DNA from: Thalassia testudinum
Lineage: Eukaryota; Streptophyta; Magnoliopsida; Alismatales; Hydrocharitaceae
Direction: 5' to 3'
Length of the DNA: 64,000 nt
Assembly (NCBI GenBank): GCA_037157565.1
Contig: JAZHRO010000019.1
Location: 59,146,501-59,210,500, forward strand
Below the pieces are notes generated by a model, which saw nothing but the letters and a program-made list of their open reading frames with translations, searched no databases and was not told the origin of the DNA. Positions 12,781 to 24,073 of this stretch are shown piece by piece (positions within the stretch are counted from its first letter, which is position 1; every line of letters starts with the position of its first letter). The position numbers were made by a program, and so were the translations under genes.

Positions 12781-14040
12781 ATCTGAGATTCTAGGATCTC
12801 CTACCTTTCATTGAGTCAATTTTTGAAAATGCTTTTCGAAATAATCACAACTCAAAAGAAAGGAAAAAATCTCAATCAATCTCAATTAGAAAAATCAAAA
12901 ATCCTAATATCAATCTCACAACAATCAAAAGACCAATCAATCAATCGAGCGAGATAAACATGAATTTTTCCTAGGGGTCTACTATGTGAAAAGTAGTAGT
13001 ACGCAAATAAATGTTTCAGTACAATTGTACATGTCCTACAGAAAACCTAGCGAGGTGCAGACCTCTATAGTCCACCCGAAATTTGGATAAGACTGGCGTG
13101 CGAATCCATATCCTGTGGTTGCACAAGGAGATGAGATAGAAACCCGTGTGTTTGTGAATCTTATGTGATCGTATAGTGTGTACATGATAAGCAATCAACA
13201 GAATATTGATGAAAACTCAAGCAAGGTTTCAAATAGTTTTATATCTCCTTTTTTAACTTTGATTTGGGTATTTAAGAGATGTTTTTTATGCAACTCGTCT
13301 CTCTTTTTAGTTCTTTTCAAGCAAGAGATAGTCTTTTTATGTTTTAAGTCAAATGCAAGGATAGCAGGAGCTCAGAAGGGATAGAATTTGCGTACCTGAT
13401 TCCAGTAATTCTACAAGTAATGCATTTGACTTGAATTAAAATCTAGCAGGAAAAATGCAACCAAAGTATGGATGCCTAGAATATGCTGTTACTAGATAAG
13501 CGATGAATCTTTTTGGTATTTTTATTTTATTTTATAATTTTTTTGGATTTTTCTAATAATGTAACAAACAAAATCAAATCGAAAAAGAAAATCGATGTGG
13601 AAAAATCGATGAGAGATAAGTAGAGAGAGTCCAGGGAGAGTCCAAGTTATTACAAATATGTGTGTGAAAACAGGCTCTCATAACTTATTCCTAACACAAC
13701 TATCCTATAAATATACCTAAGTCTAAACTACCACTAAACTAGTCTAATAAAGTGGGAAAATGCAGCCCCATCAGGAAAAACTCCTCTCGGAAGTCAAGTA
13801 TGAAGTGCAGCGATCCCCTAGGAAGAAGTCCACTAGGAAGGAGATGCTACTCCTCTACAAGTGCTGCAAAAACACCAATGGTTAGTAAGACAATTGTATA
13901 CAAAACAAATCAAAGAATAAATTGAATAAAAGAATCTATATACAACAAAGAATATAAAAGAAAGAATGATTATTTACAAACAAATCAAAAATATATACAA
14001 AAGAAGAATAAAAGAAAAATTTTGGCATATAGAGAGTTGC
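12781..14040 (-). mobile_element. Non-coding internal region of an old large LTR element (LARD-like)
   Basis: This lies between the primer-site-like sequence at 14041-14059 and the next LTR start at 12780. It is AT-rich, with long T-rich stretches on the minus strand, and has no frame with recognisable gag or pol motifs. An internal region of about 1.3 kb between LTRs of more than 3 kb fits a large retrotransposon derivative that depended on another element's proteins. Confidence 0.5.
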
Positions 14041-14059
14041 CTCCACAGCAATGGTGCCA
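14041..14059 (-). other. Degenerate primer binding site (tRNA-Asp type)
   Basis: On the minus strand this reads TGGCACCATTGCTGTGGAG. That is a mutated form of the tRNA-Asp-complementary site found intact at 45033-45050 (TGGCGCCGTTGCCGGGGA), and it is likewise followed by GCAACT. It lies six bases from the proposed LTR end at 14066. Confidence 0.6.
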
Positions 14060-14065
14060 AAAATA

Positions 14066-17000
14066 TGACGGGCGACGACCGTATTGCAATAAAAATGATG
14101 TTTTATTTGTCGTTGTTGTAGTAAAGGTGTCACAATGCAAATTGATATCGTATCATTTTTAATTAATTACAATTTTTACTAGTTAGTTTTCAGGTCGTTC
14201 AATATGAGGCATTTATTGATATACATCACTCTCTAAGTCTAAAAATATTTTTTTTATTCCAAAAATGTTAATTTTATTTACAAAATGAATGAATGAATTA
14301 AACAATAAATAAATTGGTCAATTATTTATAAACAAAATCAATTGATATGCATTACAATGCCTTAAACATATTCACAAATAACAGGCATCAAAAAATCAAT
14401 TAATAATACACTATGTTAATTATATACAACTAATATATGTAATACCTAAGTGTAGTTACAAAAATAATTACTAGTCAATACTATACTAAGTTAAATTAAC
14501 ATACTAATATCTTTAGTAACATATATTACATATACAATCACATGTATATACGTCGCTATAGCCCTAGTAACATATATACATTACCTAAGGCAAAGATAGT
14601 TATCTATACTAACGTATATACATCTATATACAGATAGATGTGTCTGTTACTAAAGCTCTTATGTTATTTATATACATATAAAAGCTCAAGCATAGTCGAT
14701 ATTATTCTACTTATACATATATATACGCTATTATATACGTATACATTATTTACTTTATTTATATACATATACTTATACTTTATATTTATACTATATATAT
14801 ATACACACACATGCATATACACATGCACGCACACAAGCTTAGCAGCCAACACTTAGTTGTTTTTACGGTTACTCTCATTCCTTCTCTTCTTTTTGTTCTT
14901 CTTCTTCTTTATACTTAGTCAAATTTAGGTGCTTTCCTCTCACTCACGCACAGACACTATTCATGGGCCCAAAATTTTGGTTTAATGGGCAGGCTAGCCC
15001 ACATTTGAGGGATACACAGCGCCCAATAGAGCAGGACAAGACCTCTACTTGTGAGCCTTCTGTAGCTTTAGTTAAGTGAATTTTGGTACATTTGTCGACC
15101 CAATATCAGGCCCACATATGCTCATGCACCCATAGACCCATGCACACCCGCACACGCACGTGCACACGCACACAAGCACACCCATGCGGGCACGCACCCC
15201 AAGAACCTGTATACATGCTCAATTGTTTGCGCCCTGCACTGACAACCGAGGAATTCACAACGCAAAAGGCTTATATGTAGCTTCAGCACTCTTTCAGACC
15301 ATGATGTGGCACTAAGAAGTGGTGCTCAATTGAGTTTACCATCCGTTGTAGTGCATCCTGATTGAGGAGATTTTGGCCCTCAATTTGAGGGCCATAAATT
15401 AAGATAAATTAAAAATAAATTAGATAATTTAAAATCTCTTATATAGGGCTACATAATGGTACAATTAATTTAGAGAAATAAATTATTTAGATATATAATT
15501 AAATTAGTTAAAGTTGGTTGGTTGTACACATTAAATTAAAGTTTAATTTATTAATTAATGTATAAGTTAGTAACTTAATTACCCAATTGACTTTATGCAA
15601 AGTTAATTTATAGAATAAATTATTTATTACATATTTTTATTATATTTTAGAAACTTATTTTAATTTATTTAAATTTAATTGCTCATTTAAGTTAGTTTTA
15701 TACATGAATAATTTATAAATACTATAATATGCTATAAATATAATATAAATAGGTTGAAAATACTTAACATATTATTATACAAGTGTACATTATAAATTAC
15801 TTCATTATTAACTTAAATTACTAATTTATTTTTATTTTAAGTTAATAAATTACTTAATTAACTTAATAACTTAATTATCTACTATAACTACTAAATTAAA
15901 TTAAATTACAGTATTATACAGTATATATTATACAGTTAAATATATATGTATAGTATTAGATATAGTTAAGTACATATAGATGGGTTTATATAATTACTTA
16001 GATTACTATGCATTTAAGTTAATATAAATTAATAGATAATTATACAATAAAGTTATATATGCAATAAATCATTCTAATTATTTAATTTAATATATAGAAT
16101 ACATATATAAGTTAATTGCAGACATTATTTTCATATTGTACAATATATACATATAGCGTAGGTTTTAAGTAATATTTATCAGTATATACATAGTATACAA
16201 GGTATTTTTTAGTATTTTTGATAGTTTTCTGATTTTTATAGTTTTTGTATATATAAAAGAGGTAGGGGATGAGAGAGAAAGAGTGAGATGAGAGATATGA
16301 AGTTTTTTTGTGATTTTTCTTCCACTTTAGACTTTTATTGAATTCCAAGGTATATGAACCGTCGGCTGGTATGTTCTACCAAACTGAGGGTTCAGATTAC
16401 TTTGAAACTTGGTGCACGCCTAGAAAAATACCTAATCCTACTAAAGACATCTTTATTTTATTTTTTTTAATTTATTAGTCTAACCCAAACGTGGCTTAAA
16501 AGGGGTTTGAAATGCATAAACTAAGCCATCAAAATTCAATCCAAGTGCTGGAAGTGGAATATATGTCAATCAAAACATCTAGATCATCATATGAAACATG
16601 AATGAACATTAAACATGATTTCAACTTTCAATTTCGTCAAGTATTCATATTGGACAGTAGGACAATGAATATGTTGCTGACATTGGATTTAAAAACATGG
16701 AACCAAGACATTCAAATAAAATAAGATTTTAAGCTAAAATAGTACATGAATGCTTGATACATGAAGTCTATCAACATAACACATTGCTAGCTCAATTAAG
16801 GACTCAAACCACTCAAATCCCATCCACATTCCATCCCAGTTGGTGCTATTGCTGCTTCAGTTTAGGATTGAACTGAGCAAAGGTCTAAAGTATACCTTTT
16901 TTGGTCTGAAATACTACTCTAAAGGATCAACCTCAGATCTAAGGACAATTTATAGTAGAAAACAAATTCATCCTTAAATCCACTTGAAATTCCTCAACAA

Positions 17001-17745
17001 AATTGCTGAAATAATAGCAGCACGGACAAATGAAATAAGTCTCAAATGAATTCAATCAAACCTTCTCAGGTCTGATTTGAATCCAAACAACTCAAATTCA
17101 CTTCTAGGAATTCAAATCCTTCACAACACATTTGAAATCTGAGATTGATTCCCACAAATAAATCCTCAGACCAAACATAACAGAGCTGCTACTGTTGCTA
17201 TTGAAATTGTCCAATTAGTAGATAAAATCGATGGAAATCCACTTGGAAACCAATGCAAACACTCTTCTGAAGATTTGAAATCATTTGAATCAAAAGTGGC
17301 TAACAGGTGTTGCAGCGTGGTCCCTATGGTTTACAAAGTGGTCCCTGGTGACTTGCAATTAGGTCCTTGAAGGTTTTAAACGTAGAAAAATGTGAATGAC
17401 TTAAGGACCTAAGTGAAAAATCATTAATGCAAGGTCTTAATGATGTTCAAATGCCATGATATTTTTGTTGGAACTTAGTTGAACATTTGGGAAGTTAATT
17501 TCACTTTTAATTTTATCTTTTGAACCCAAATATGTGTTCAATTTGCAATTTGGATCACCATATTACACTTTGAAAAGAATATCTCAATTTGTGACCTAAA
17601 TTTGAGTTTTTAACATAAATTTATTGTTTTAGGCCATTTCTATTATTTCCCACACTTAACCCTTTTCATGTGTTAATTATATAGTGTTTAACCTAGTTGC
17701 TAGCTTAACCTGGGCATTTTAGCTATGATGAGCCACACATCATCA
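14066..17745 (-). mobile_element. 5' LTR (about 3.7 kb) of an old non-coding LTR element
   Basis: On the minus strand this begins TGATGATGTGTGGCTCATCA (17745) and ends CGTCGCCCGTCA (14066), next to a degenerate primer site. A TATA-like CTTTTATATATAC lies near 16250. The middle is extremely AT-rich (14400-14830 and 15400-16200). Its outer 450 bases align with 12238-12780. It inserted into copia gag right after a CEHC half zinc knuckle at 17746; GCAAT at 17746-17750 would be the target duplication, but the partner was not found. Confidence 0.65.
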
Positions 17746-18540
17746 GCAATGTTCACAGAACAACCCACCACGTCCTCATCCACATCCTTCTCGAGAGTTG
17801 GCTCTAGGAGGACGTGTTCTCCCCTTAGTAGAGAATCCTCGATGACCTTGGTTGCCTACAAAGGCCATATATAATAGAGGAGTTTGAAGGTACCTTGGGC
17901 TCAAACACCTCAAGTTTGAAAAGTCAAGCATAAGTCTGGGTAGGAGTAGGAATCTCTTCAAGAGTCATCAATTGGTCCTTAGCAACACTATGCTCCAAGC
18001 CAAGTGTTGCTAGGAATTGAATAGAATGAATATCTTCTCTTTGCTTTGCCAAAACAGAGACATCTGAAGATAGAAGTTGATAGGTATCTTGTTCATCCCA
18101 TAGGATCTTCAACGACTCGTAACATTCAACCAAATACATGGAGCCTTTCTTAAAGGTGTGAATATCCTTAGTAACACAATACAGATAGGCTATGTTGCTC
18201 TTGTGGGAATGAATATCATGTAGTACATCCCACATCTTCTTAGCAGAGACATAAGACATGACCTATTTTGCAATAGGTTTCTTCATACTAATCAGTATAC
18301 ATGTGGCCACCTCATCATATCAGCTACCCAATTTGTCTGTAAGTTCATCCTTGAGAACAATATATTTCTTTTTATGTGACCCTACAAACCTAGTGAAAGA
18401 AGTCAACCATAGGAGGAACTTAATACCATTCAACTTTATAGAGGTCCCTTATAGTGTTCATGGTAAACATCTTCCCCAACGAGTAACCAAGAATGCCCTT
18501 ACATTCAACCATAGAAGCCTAATTTATAGAATCTAAGGTA
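17746..18540 (-). pseudogene. Ty1/copia gag, broken
   Basis: The minus-strand frame at 18259-17924 encodes a Ty1/copia gag (UBN2-type) segment with typical motifs: KKMWDVLHDIHS, KSNIAYLY, ESLKILWDEQD, LLSSDVSVLAKQRED, FLATLGLEHS and EIPTPTQTYA. An upstream in-frame TAG near 18263 and disrupted N-terminal sequence up to about 18540 show decay. Downstream, in another frame, the Gly/Arg-rich tail reaches a CEHC half zinc knuckle and stops exactly at the LTR inserted at 17745. Protease, integrase and RT are not seen in the window. The capsid would have packaged element RNA in the cytoplasm; this copy cannot. Confidence 0.75.
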
Positions 18541-18776
18541 GTAAATCAGATGAATTTAGGAAAAAACCACATCAAGGTATCAACAAAGCCCGAGAGACAC
18601 CAGATTAGATTTGATAGTCCATTGTGGACAAGGAAATAGCACTGCAGATCAAATCTGGAGATGCAAATTAGATTTAGTGGTGATATGATCTAGAGATGTA
18701 AATCAAATGCAATACAGATATGCACTAATCTAGAGGTGAAGCAGATCCGATAACAATCAAAGAAGAGGGAAAATTA

Positions 18777-19112
18777 GATATAGTGGTGAGATTAGCCTTG
18801 ATCACCCTAAATCTAATATGGTGGTGCAACCCAAACCACCGCTGGGCTATAGGCAACACTGGCCAAATCATTGCAGGGAGCCTCTAGCAATGCTAGGAGG
18901 TACTTGGCTTGATAGTGGTCAGGAGAGAAGCTAAAGATGGTGTAGATATAGTGGTGAGATTAGCCTTGATCACCCTAAATCTAATATGGTGGTGCAACCC
19001 AAACCACCGCTGGGCTATAGGCAGCATTGGCCAAATCATTGCAGGGAGCCTCTAGCAATGCTAGGAGGTACTTGACTTGATAGTGGTCAAGAGAGAAGCT
19101 AAAGATGGTGTA
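18777..19112 (-). repeat. Tandem duplication, 168-bp unit, in the copia leader
   Basis: Two near-identical units start at 18777 and 18945, each opening with GATATAGTGGTGAGATTAGC. They lie between the primer site and gag of the copia element, in what would be its 5' untranslated leader. Confidence 0.9.
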
Positions 19113-19201
19113 GGAACTTTGTGGAGATCTTCTAGATCAAGGATTAAGGAGATGGTAACGCAATATTTGGTGGGATATTGGAATGTCGACTTAGGACTAT
19201 C

Positions 19202-19213
19202 GCTTTGATACCA
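19202..19213 (-). other. Primer binding site of the copia element
   Basis: The minus strand reads TGGTATCAAAGC, one base different from the standard initiator tRNA-Met site. It directly abuts the short LTR at 19214. Confidence 0.75.
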
Positions 19214-19351
19214 TGTTGAGGTGGAAAACCAAAATGACTTTATTGATGGGAGTGTCCTATATATAGAAGAGTACAAAACCAAATATAGAAAGGCAAAAAA
19301 TAGAAACAAACTAAATAAAGAAAATACAAAATGACTATTCTCTTCCAACAT
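19214..19351 (-). mobile_element. Short (138 bp) LTR of a Ty1/copia element
   Basis: It runs TGTTG...CAACA and sits immediately before a primer site and, farther on, copia gag. It contains CCTATATATAG (TATA-like) near 19252. Short LTRs of this size are known in the Ale/Retrofit group of copia elements. The partner LTR is not in the window. Confidence 0.7.
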
Positions 19352-21582
19352 ATAACCTTTAACTACAACTATTAACCTTCTATTGATAATGATAATTTCT
19401 CTTGGCTCCCTCTAGAAATCCAAATTTCTAGCTTAGACCCTATAAACACTTATGCATGCATGGAACATTGAGATCTACATGGAAATTTTCTTTGAGATGA
19501 AGGGTAAAAATTATGGGTAAATAAAAAAATTCAATATTTGAGATGAAGAATATAGCAAAGTTAAAAGCACGTGTATATAGACCCTAGTGTATCATCTTCT
19601 TAAATACAAGTTACAATAACATATCTTAGGACTCGCAAATCCTAAGATAATCATCATAGAAGTATTTGAAAATAGGACTATAGTAATTCATAGGATCCTT
19701 CAGCTAGTATAATTTGTATGCCTGGGTTCTTTAAGGCAATTAACTATTCAAAATCATTTTTGGAAGTCTTAAGTAGACTTAAGAAATAGAGATGAATGGA
19801 AAAGAGAAATCAAGAATTAAATAAAATACATCAAAAAATAGAGGAATGAGTTCAATTCCAAATTGAATTAGTTGTTCTTCCAAGATACTTGGAGTTCAAA
19901 TGACACCTAAGTGTTGGGAGAAATCTCCCTAACCATTGGATTCAATCCATGTTTCTTTGTTGAGTAGATTTGTTTAATTAGAGTAAATCATATCTTCTGT
20001 TGTCTTTGGTCATTTAAACTAAAATTCTTGGATTTGCAACCAAATTATAGTAAATAACGTGCTTCAAACTTAGCTTAAAGCTATAAAGGGTTGGGGAAGA
20101 GGTTAGAGTTGATATGTGATGAATTGATTGAAGAACATTGTGGATTTTTTTCATTGGGTTCAAGTTTGCTGCAACCATAATTTGGGCACACAAACATTGA
20201 CCCAAAGACCGCTCAATCTAACATAGGAAGTCAACATCAATGTTGGGATAGAGTATTGATTAGCAAGATCGACCAGGTGGCCAATGACCTATGTGTCTTA
20301 CCAACCTCGAGTCTTGGACCCTTCTATTTATTACAAGTAAGGTGTATGAGTTGTTGGGAGGATAGACAAGAAAGAGACTCTGACTCAGTCAAGAATGTGG
20401 CTCGAAATGTGGATAAGTTGGTTAAGGGGATTGAATAGGAATGTGATCCGTGCAACAAAATTAGGAAGTAAATGAGAAGAACAAGAATTTTGGTGGGAGA
20501 TTATGATGGATTAAGTGGTAAAGAGACCTTAATAAAGATCTTGGAAAACGTGAGAAATAGTACTTTGGGAAGAGAAGATCTTGGGATTGAGGCCAATTTC
20601 CTATTAAAAGGGGCTCCTATGGCCTATTTAGGCAATTAAGCAATTATGTGGGCACCCAAATCATGTCAATTTGGTGGGTAGATTGGGTGACTAAAGTTAA
20701 GTTTGGGGTGTCCAAATCTATATGGGGGATATACAAGTGCTAGCCCTACTCTTCCTTTCTTATGGGTTTAGTGAGGCAAAAAACATCCTAGAGATCCTCT
20801 GGAGCATTCTATTTGGGTAGGAGAAGGTCATTCATGAGATAAAAAATGCTTAAGGTAAAGGGATTCCAACTAGAAATTGGATTCATTTTATTTTCATGTA
20901 AAATCCATGAAGAATGAGTTTTGGATTGAAGTATTTCTCATGGTTCCAAGCTTTTGAAGTTAGGGAATTGAATTATACAGTTTGAACATTCTATTTGGGT
21001 TGATTTTCTAATGATAAACATGTGTAAAATGTGTGTATGTGTAAATATAGGTCATCCTCATTACCATCCTTATTTGCCATTTTTGGGTGCCCAAATTCTC
21101 TATTTGAGCAACTAAATTGTGAATCGAATCCACTATATCTCATAATCATGATTTCCATTTAGTTTCATTGTGATGCTTAGAATTGGTGTACTTGTAATGT
21201 TTGTCGGAATAAAAAATATGAAACCGTGGGCATTATGTAAACTTCTTGAAAAAGGGAGAGTTCATCCTTTTAAGATAAGAATGGCTGACTCCCTACTACG
21301 ATGTTATGAAAATTTTACGATTGAAGAGGCAAGACTAGGATCTAATGGGTACTCATATAAGTTTGGTTATGGATGAGAATGGCAAGGAACTTAATCAAAT
21401 TCAATTTTGAGGTGCGATGATTCCTTACTCAATTTTCTTAATGATTTTCGATTATTTTCTTCTTCTCTTTTGCTTCACCTTAAACAAGATTACGGTAGAC
21501 GATCATGAATTATGCTATAGTTGTGCTTTTTGAGCTTTTCAATAATGAAAACAAAAATGGGAGCCACCGTTTAGAGAGTTTT
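19352..21582. other. Intergenic DNA without recognised features
   Basis: About 2.2 kb of AT-rich sequence. The longest frames (60-70 codons near 20014-20438 and 21170-21376) resemble nothing I recognise and show no codon bias, so I do not call genes here. It may hold decayed transposon sequence. Confidence 0.5.
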
Positions 21583-22583
21583 AACATAAATATCCCCATA
21601 GGGTCCGATTGGCCTCCTTTGGCTGGTCCGGGACTCCCCCACACCGGATCTCCTTCTCCACTCTTCGAACCTCTCCCTCCTTGTCGACCGGGTTTCCGTT
21701 TCGACATGCACAGTTGTTCGTTGCGATTTTGTGGCTGGTCGTAGTTGCGGATTGCGATGGATGCTACAGCGGGCGAGTGCTGCTGCGGGCTACGCGTTTG
21801 GCGGCTGGTCGTGGGTAGCAGTAGCTGGCGGCAGATGGGATCGTGTCCAGCTCCGGTCATCAGTTGTTGCAATAGGCATAGGGTGTTCTGGCATGTGCAG
21901 CAGCGGCTGGGTCCTGCTACGGTCGTTAACAATAGCAATCGATGTGGGAAGATCCGGTCGTTTGCTGCGACGGTGTGACCAGCTCCGATGGTGTGCAGCT
22001 GCGGCCGGAGGGAGCTGCGGTCAGGCTGTGATCGGCACTAGCCAGTGTTGTGTGTGTGTTTTTTTTTTAAATAGAAAGGAAAATTATCGAATCAGCGATA
22101 GTAATTCGGGAGAGTTTTTATAGTCAGTGTTGTGTGTTGCTGGGTTGATCTTGGTTGAGGATGGTGGATTAGTTTTCTTTTTTTTCTTTTAGTATAGTTT
22201 TTTTTTTTTTTGGGAACACGTGTTACTTCGGGTATTTCATAGCTGAGATTCCTAATGTGAGTCAAGGATCGATTTAGTCTGCTTTTTATTGCATAATTTT
22301 TGAGATTTTTATCTCGTTGGTACTTGTTATTTTACGAACGTGAAGTTGATCTCCTTAAAGAGATCATCCAATTCCCAATATCGGAGTATTTTTTTTTTTC
22401 TATTTTTTTTTCTTATATTGTCTTTTTGTTCTTGCATTCCCATATTTCTACAAGGTGTATTTTCCCCTTCGTAGGTGAGGATTTTTTGTATCTCCCTTTC
22501 CTTTGAGGCACATCTCTTATATCGGATACTTCCCTTTTAATAAAATATTTAACTCTAAGCAAAAAAACATAAATATCCCCATA
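21583..22583 (+). mobile_element. Poly-A retro-insertion with 18-bp target duplication (LINE 3' end or retrocopy)
   Basis: The 18-base sequence AACATAAATATCCCCATA occurs at 21583-21600 and again at 22566-22583. The roughly 965-bp insert starts GC-rich (21601-22060) and ends with an AATAAA-type signal (near 22538), AACTCTAAGC and an A-run directly before the second copy. A long direct repeat plus a 3' A-tail is the mark of LINE-machinery insertion. No RT or endonuclease motif is visible, so it is either a 5'-truncated LINE or a retrocopied transcript. The small frames at 21731-22123 are not convincing. Confidence 0.75.
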
Positions 22584-23541
22584 TCTTATTTGAACATATT
22601 CCGTCGTAGAAATTGCTTGTGATGTCAAATTTATGTTGGACAAGCCTAGGCATTGTTATGGGGGGTGGGAGTTGGTGGTGGGTTCATGCCCCTTCTTAAT
22701 TTTTGTATGTCATTATTAATATATTGACTATTTTACATATTAATCCCTCATTCTTTGCATATTGATCTACATATTAAAACAAATTAAAAATACTTAATTT
22801 AATTAAAAAATTATATCCAATTCAGTTATAAATCTTACCATAAAAAAAATATAGAGAAAAAACATATCTTTAATATTTTTTTATATATGACATTTAACTA
22901 TCTTTAATATTTTTTAACTAATTAGAAACATAGCCAACATATAACTTCTTTTTAACATGATAATAAATTAATTAGATCTTTAACATAACATTTCTAAATT
23001 CTCATGTAATATTATTTTATTAGTACACTAGCTTTATGAATGTGATCCTTTAAGAAAATATGAAAATTTTCATAATTTTTAAAAATCAATTTATATAATC
23101 ATAAAATAATATCTTTCCAAATAAAATTATACATAAAATTCAAATAATTACTTTTTTTAAGAGAAATCTACACAATGGTTTGATTGCCTCTTCTTTGGCA
23201 AAATAATTTTTATACGAATTTTAATTGTTATAAGTAATAAGTGCATATTTATTTGATTTATTAACTAACTTGTAAGATGACTTTTTAATAAATAGTTTGA
23301 ATGGTGATTTTTTATTTAATTAATGGTTAAGAGGTTATTTTTTATTTTAAAAAATAAATATAGATTGTTTTATCTCTTATTAATTTATTTTAAAAGATAT
23401 TATGCTATTAGTCCCTTTGATAATTTTTCTAGTTCCACGCTAAGACAAACTTACGCGGTTGGGCTTAATTATGATATGTGCGTCCATCTAAAAGGTTTCC
23501 ATTAATTCTAGAAATCAAACAAACAAAAACGAAAAAAAAAC
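22584..23541. other. AT-rich intergenic DNA
   Basis: There are long A/T runs and no frame of substance. I see no recognisable element boundaries. Confidence 0.5.
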
Positions 23542-23564
23542 AGAGAGAGAGAGAGAGAGAGAGA
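23542..23564. repeat. (GA)n microsatellite upstream of the dehydratase gene
   Basis: An uninterrupted AG dinucleotide tract of about 11 units, some 340 bases upstream of the TATA box. GA tracts in plant promoters can bind BBR/BPC (GAGA-binding) factors; a role here is only inferred. Confidence 0.85.
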
Positions 23565-23902
23565 TATCTTCGTCCCCAAAATCCAAACATCACAAGAGCT
23601 TTAAATCAGACAAGTATGTAGTTGAGCAGATATATATACAGGGCAGAACTCACATTATTTTGAATACAAGGAGAGGAGGCGAGGCAATGCCTTTTAGTCC
23701 GTGACCGTTTCCGGTCATTTTATTCCGAAGGGTATCAACTCTGCGGAGATAAGTAAAGAAAAACACGAGGGACATCTATGTAGTATCAAGAGTTCACAAG
23801 TGTGTACACATAAATTCCCCCTTCCCCGTACCGTCAAAAATATCCGCATCACGCGCAACCTTCCCTCCAGTAGGAAAGATCACACCTACCACCACCCCCT
23901 CC

Positions 23903-23909
23903 TATAAAT
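23903..23909 (+). promoter_or_regulatory. TATA box of the dehydratase gene
   Basis: TATAAAT in the context CCTCCTATAAATGCG lies 165 bases before the start codon. That implies transcription starting near 23935 and a pyrimidine-rich 5' leader of about 140 bases (long C/T stretch 23960-24060). Confidence 0.7.
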
Positions 23910-24073
23910 GCGCTGCGCTCCCTTCTCCCTTACCCCCTCAGGGATAGAGATCGATCGAGAGAGATCTCTATCTCCCTCTCCCTCCTTCCCCCACAATACT
24001 TCTCCTCCATCTCCAGACTCACACACATCTCCTCCTCCCTTGAACCCATCAATACATCAAAAAAAAAAGAAAG

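Noticed and set aside
14638..14856. 72-codon Tyr/Leu/Ile-rich frame
   Set aside because: A TA-rich microsatellite-like stretch inside an LTR; low complexity on both strands.
20256..21376. 60-68-codon frames between 20256 and 21376
   Set aside because: No recognisable family, no codon bias, no promoter; within chance expectation.
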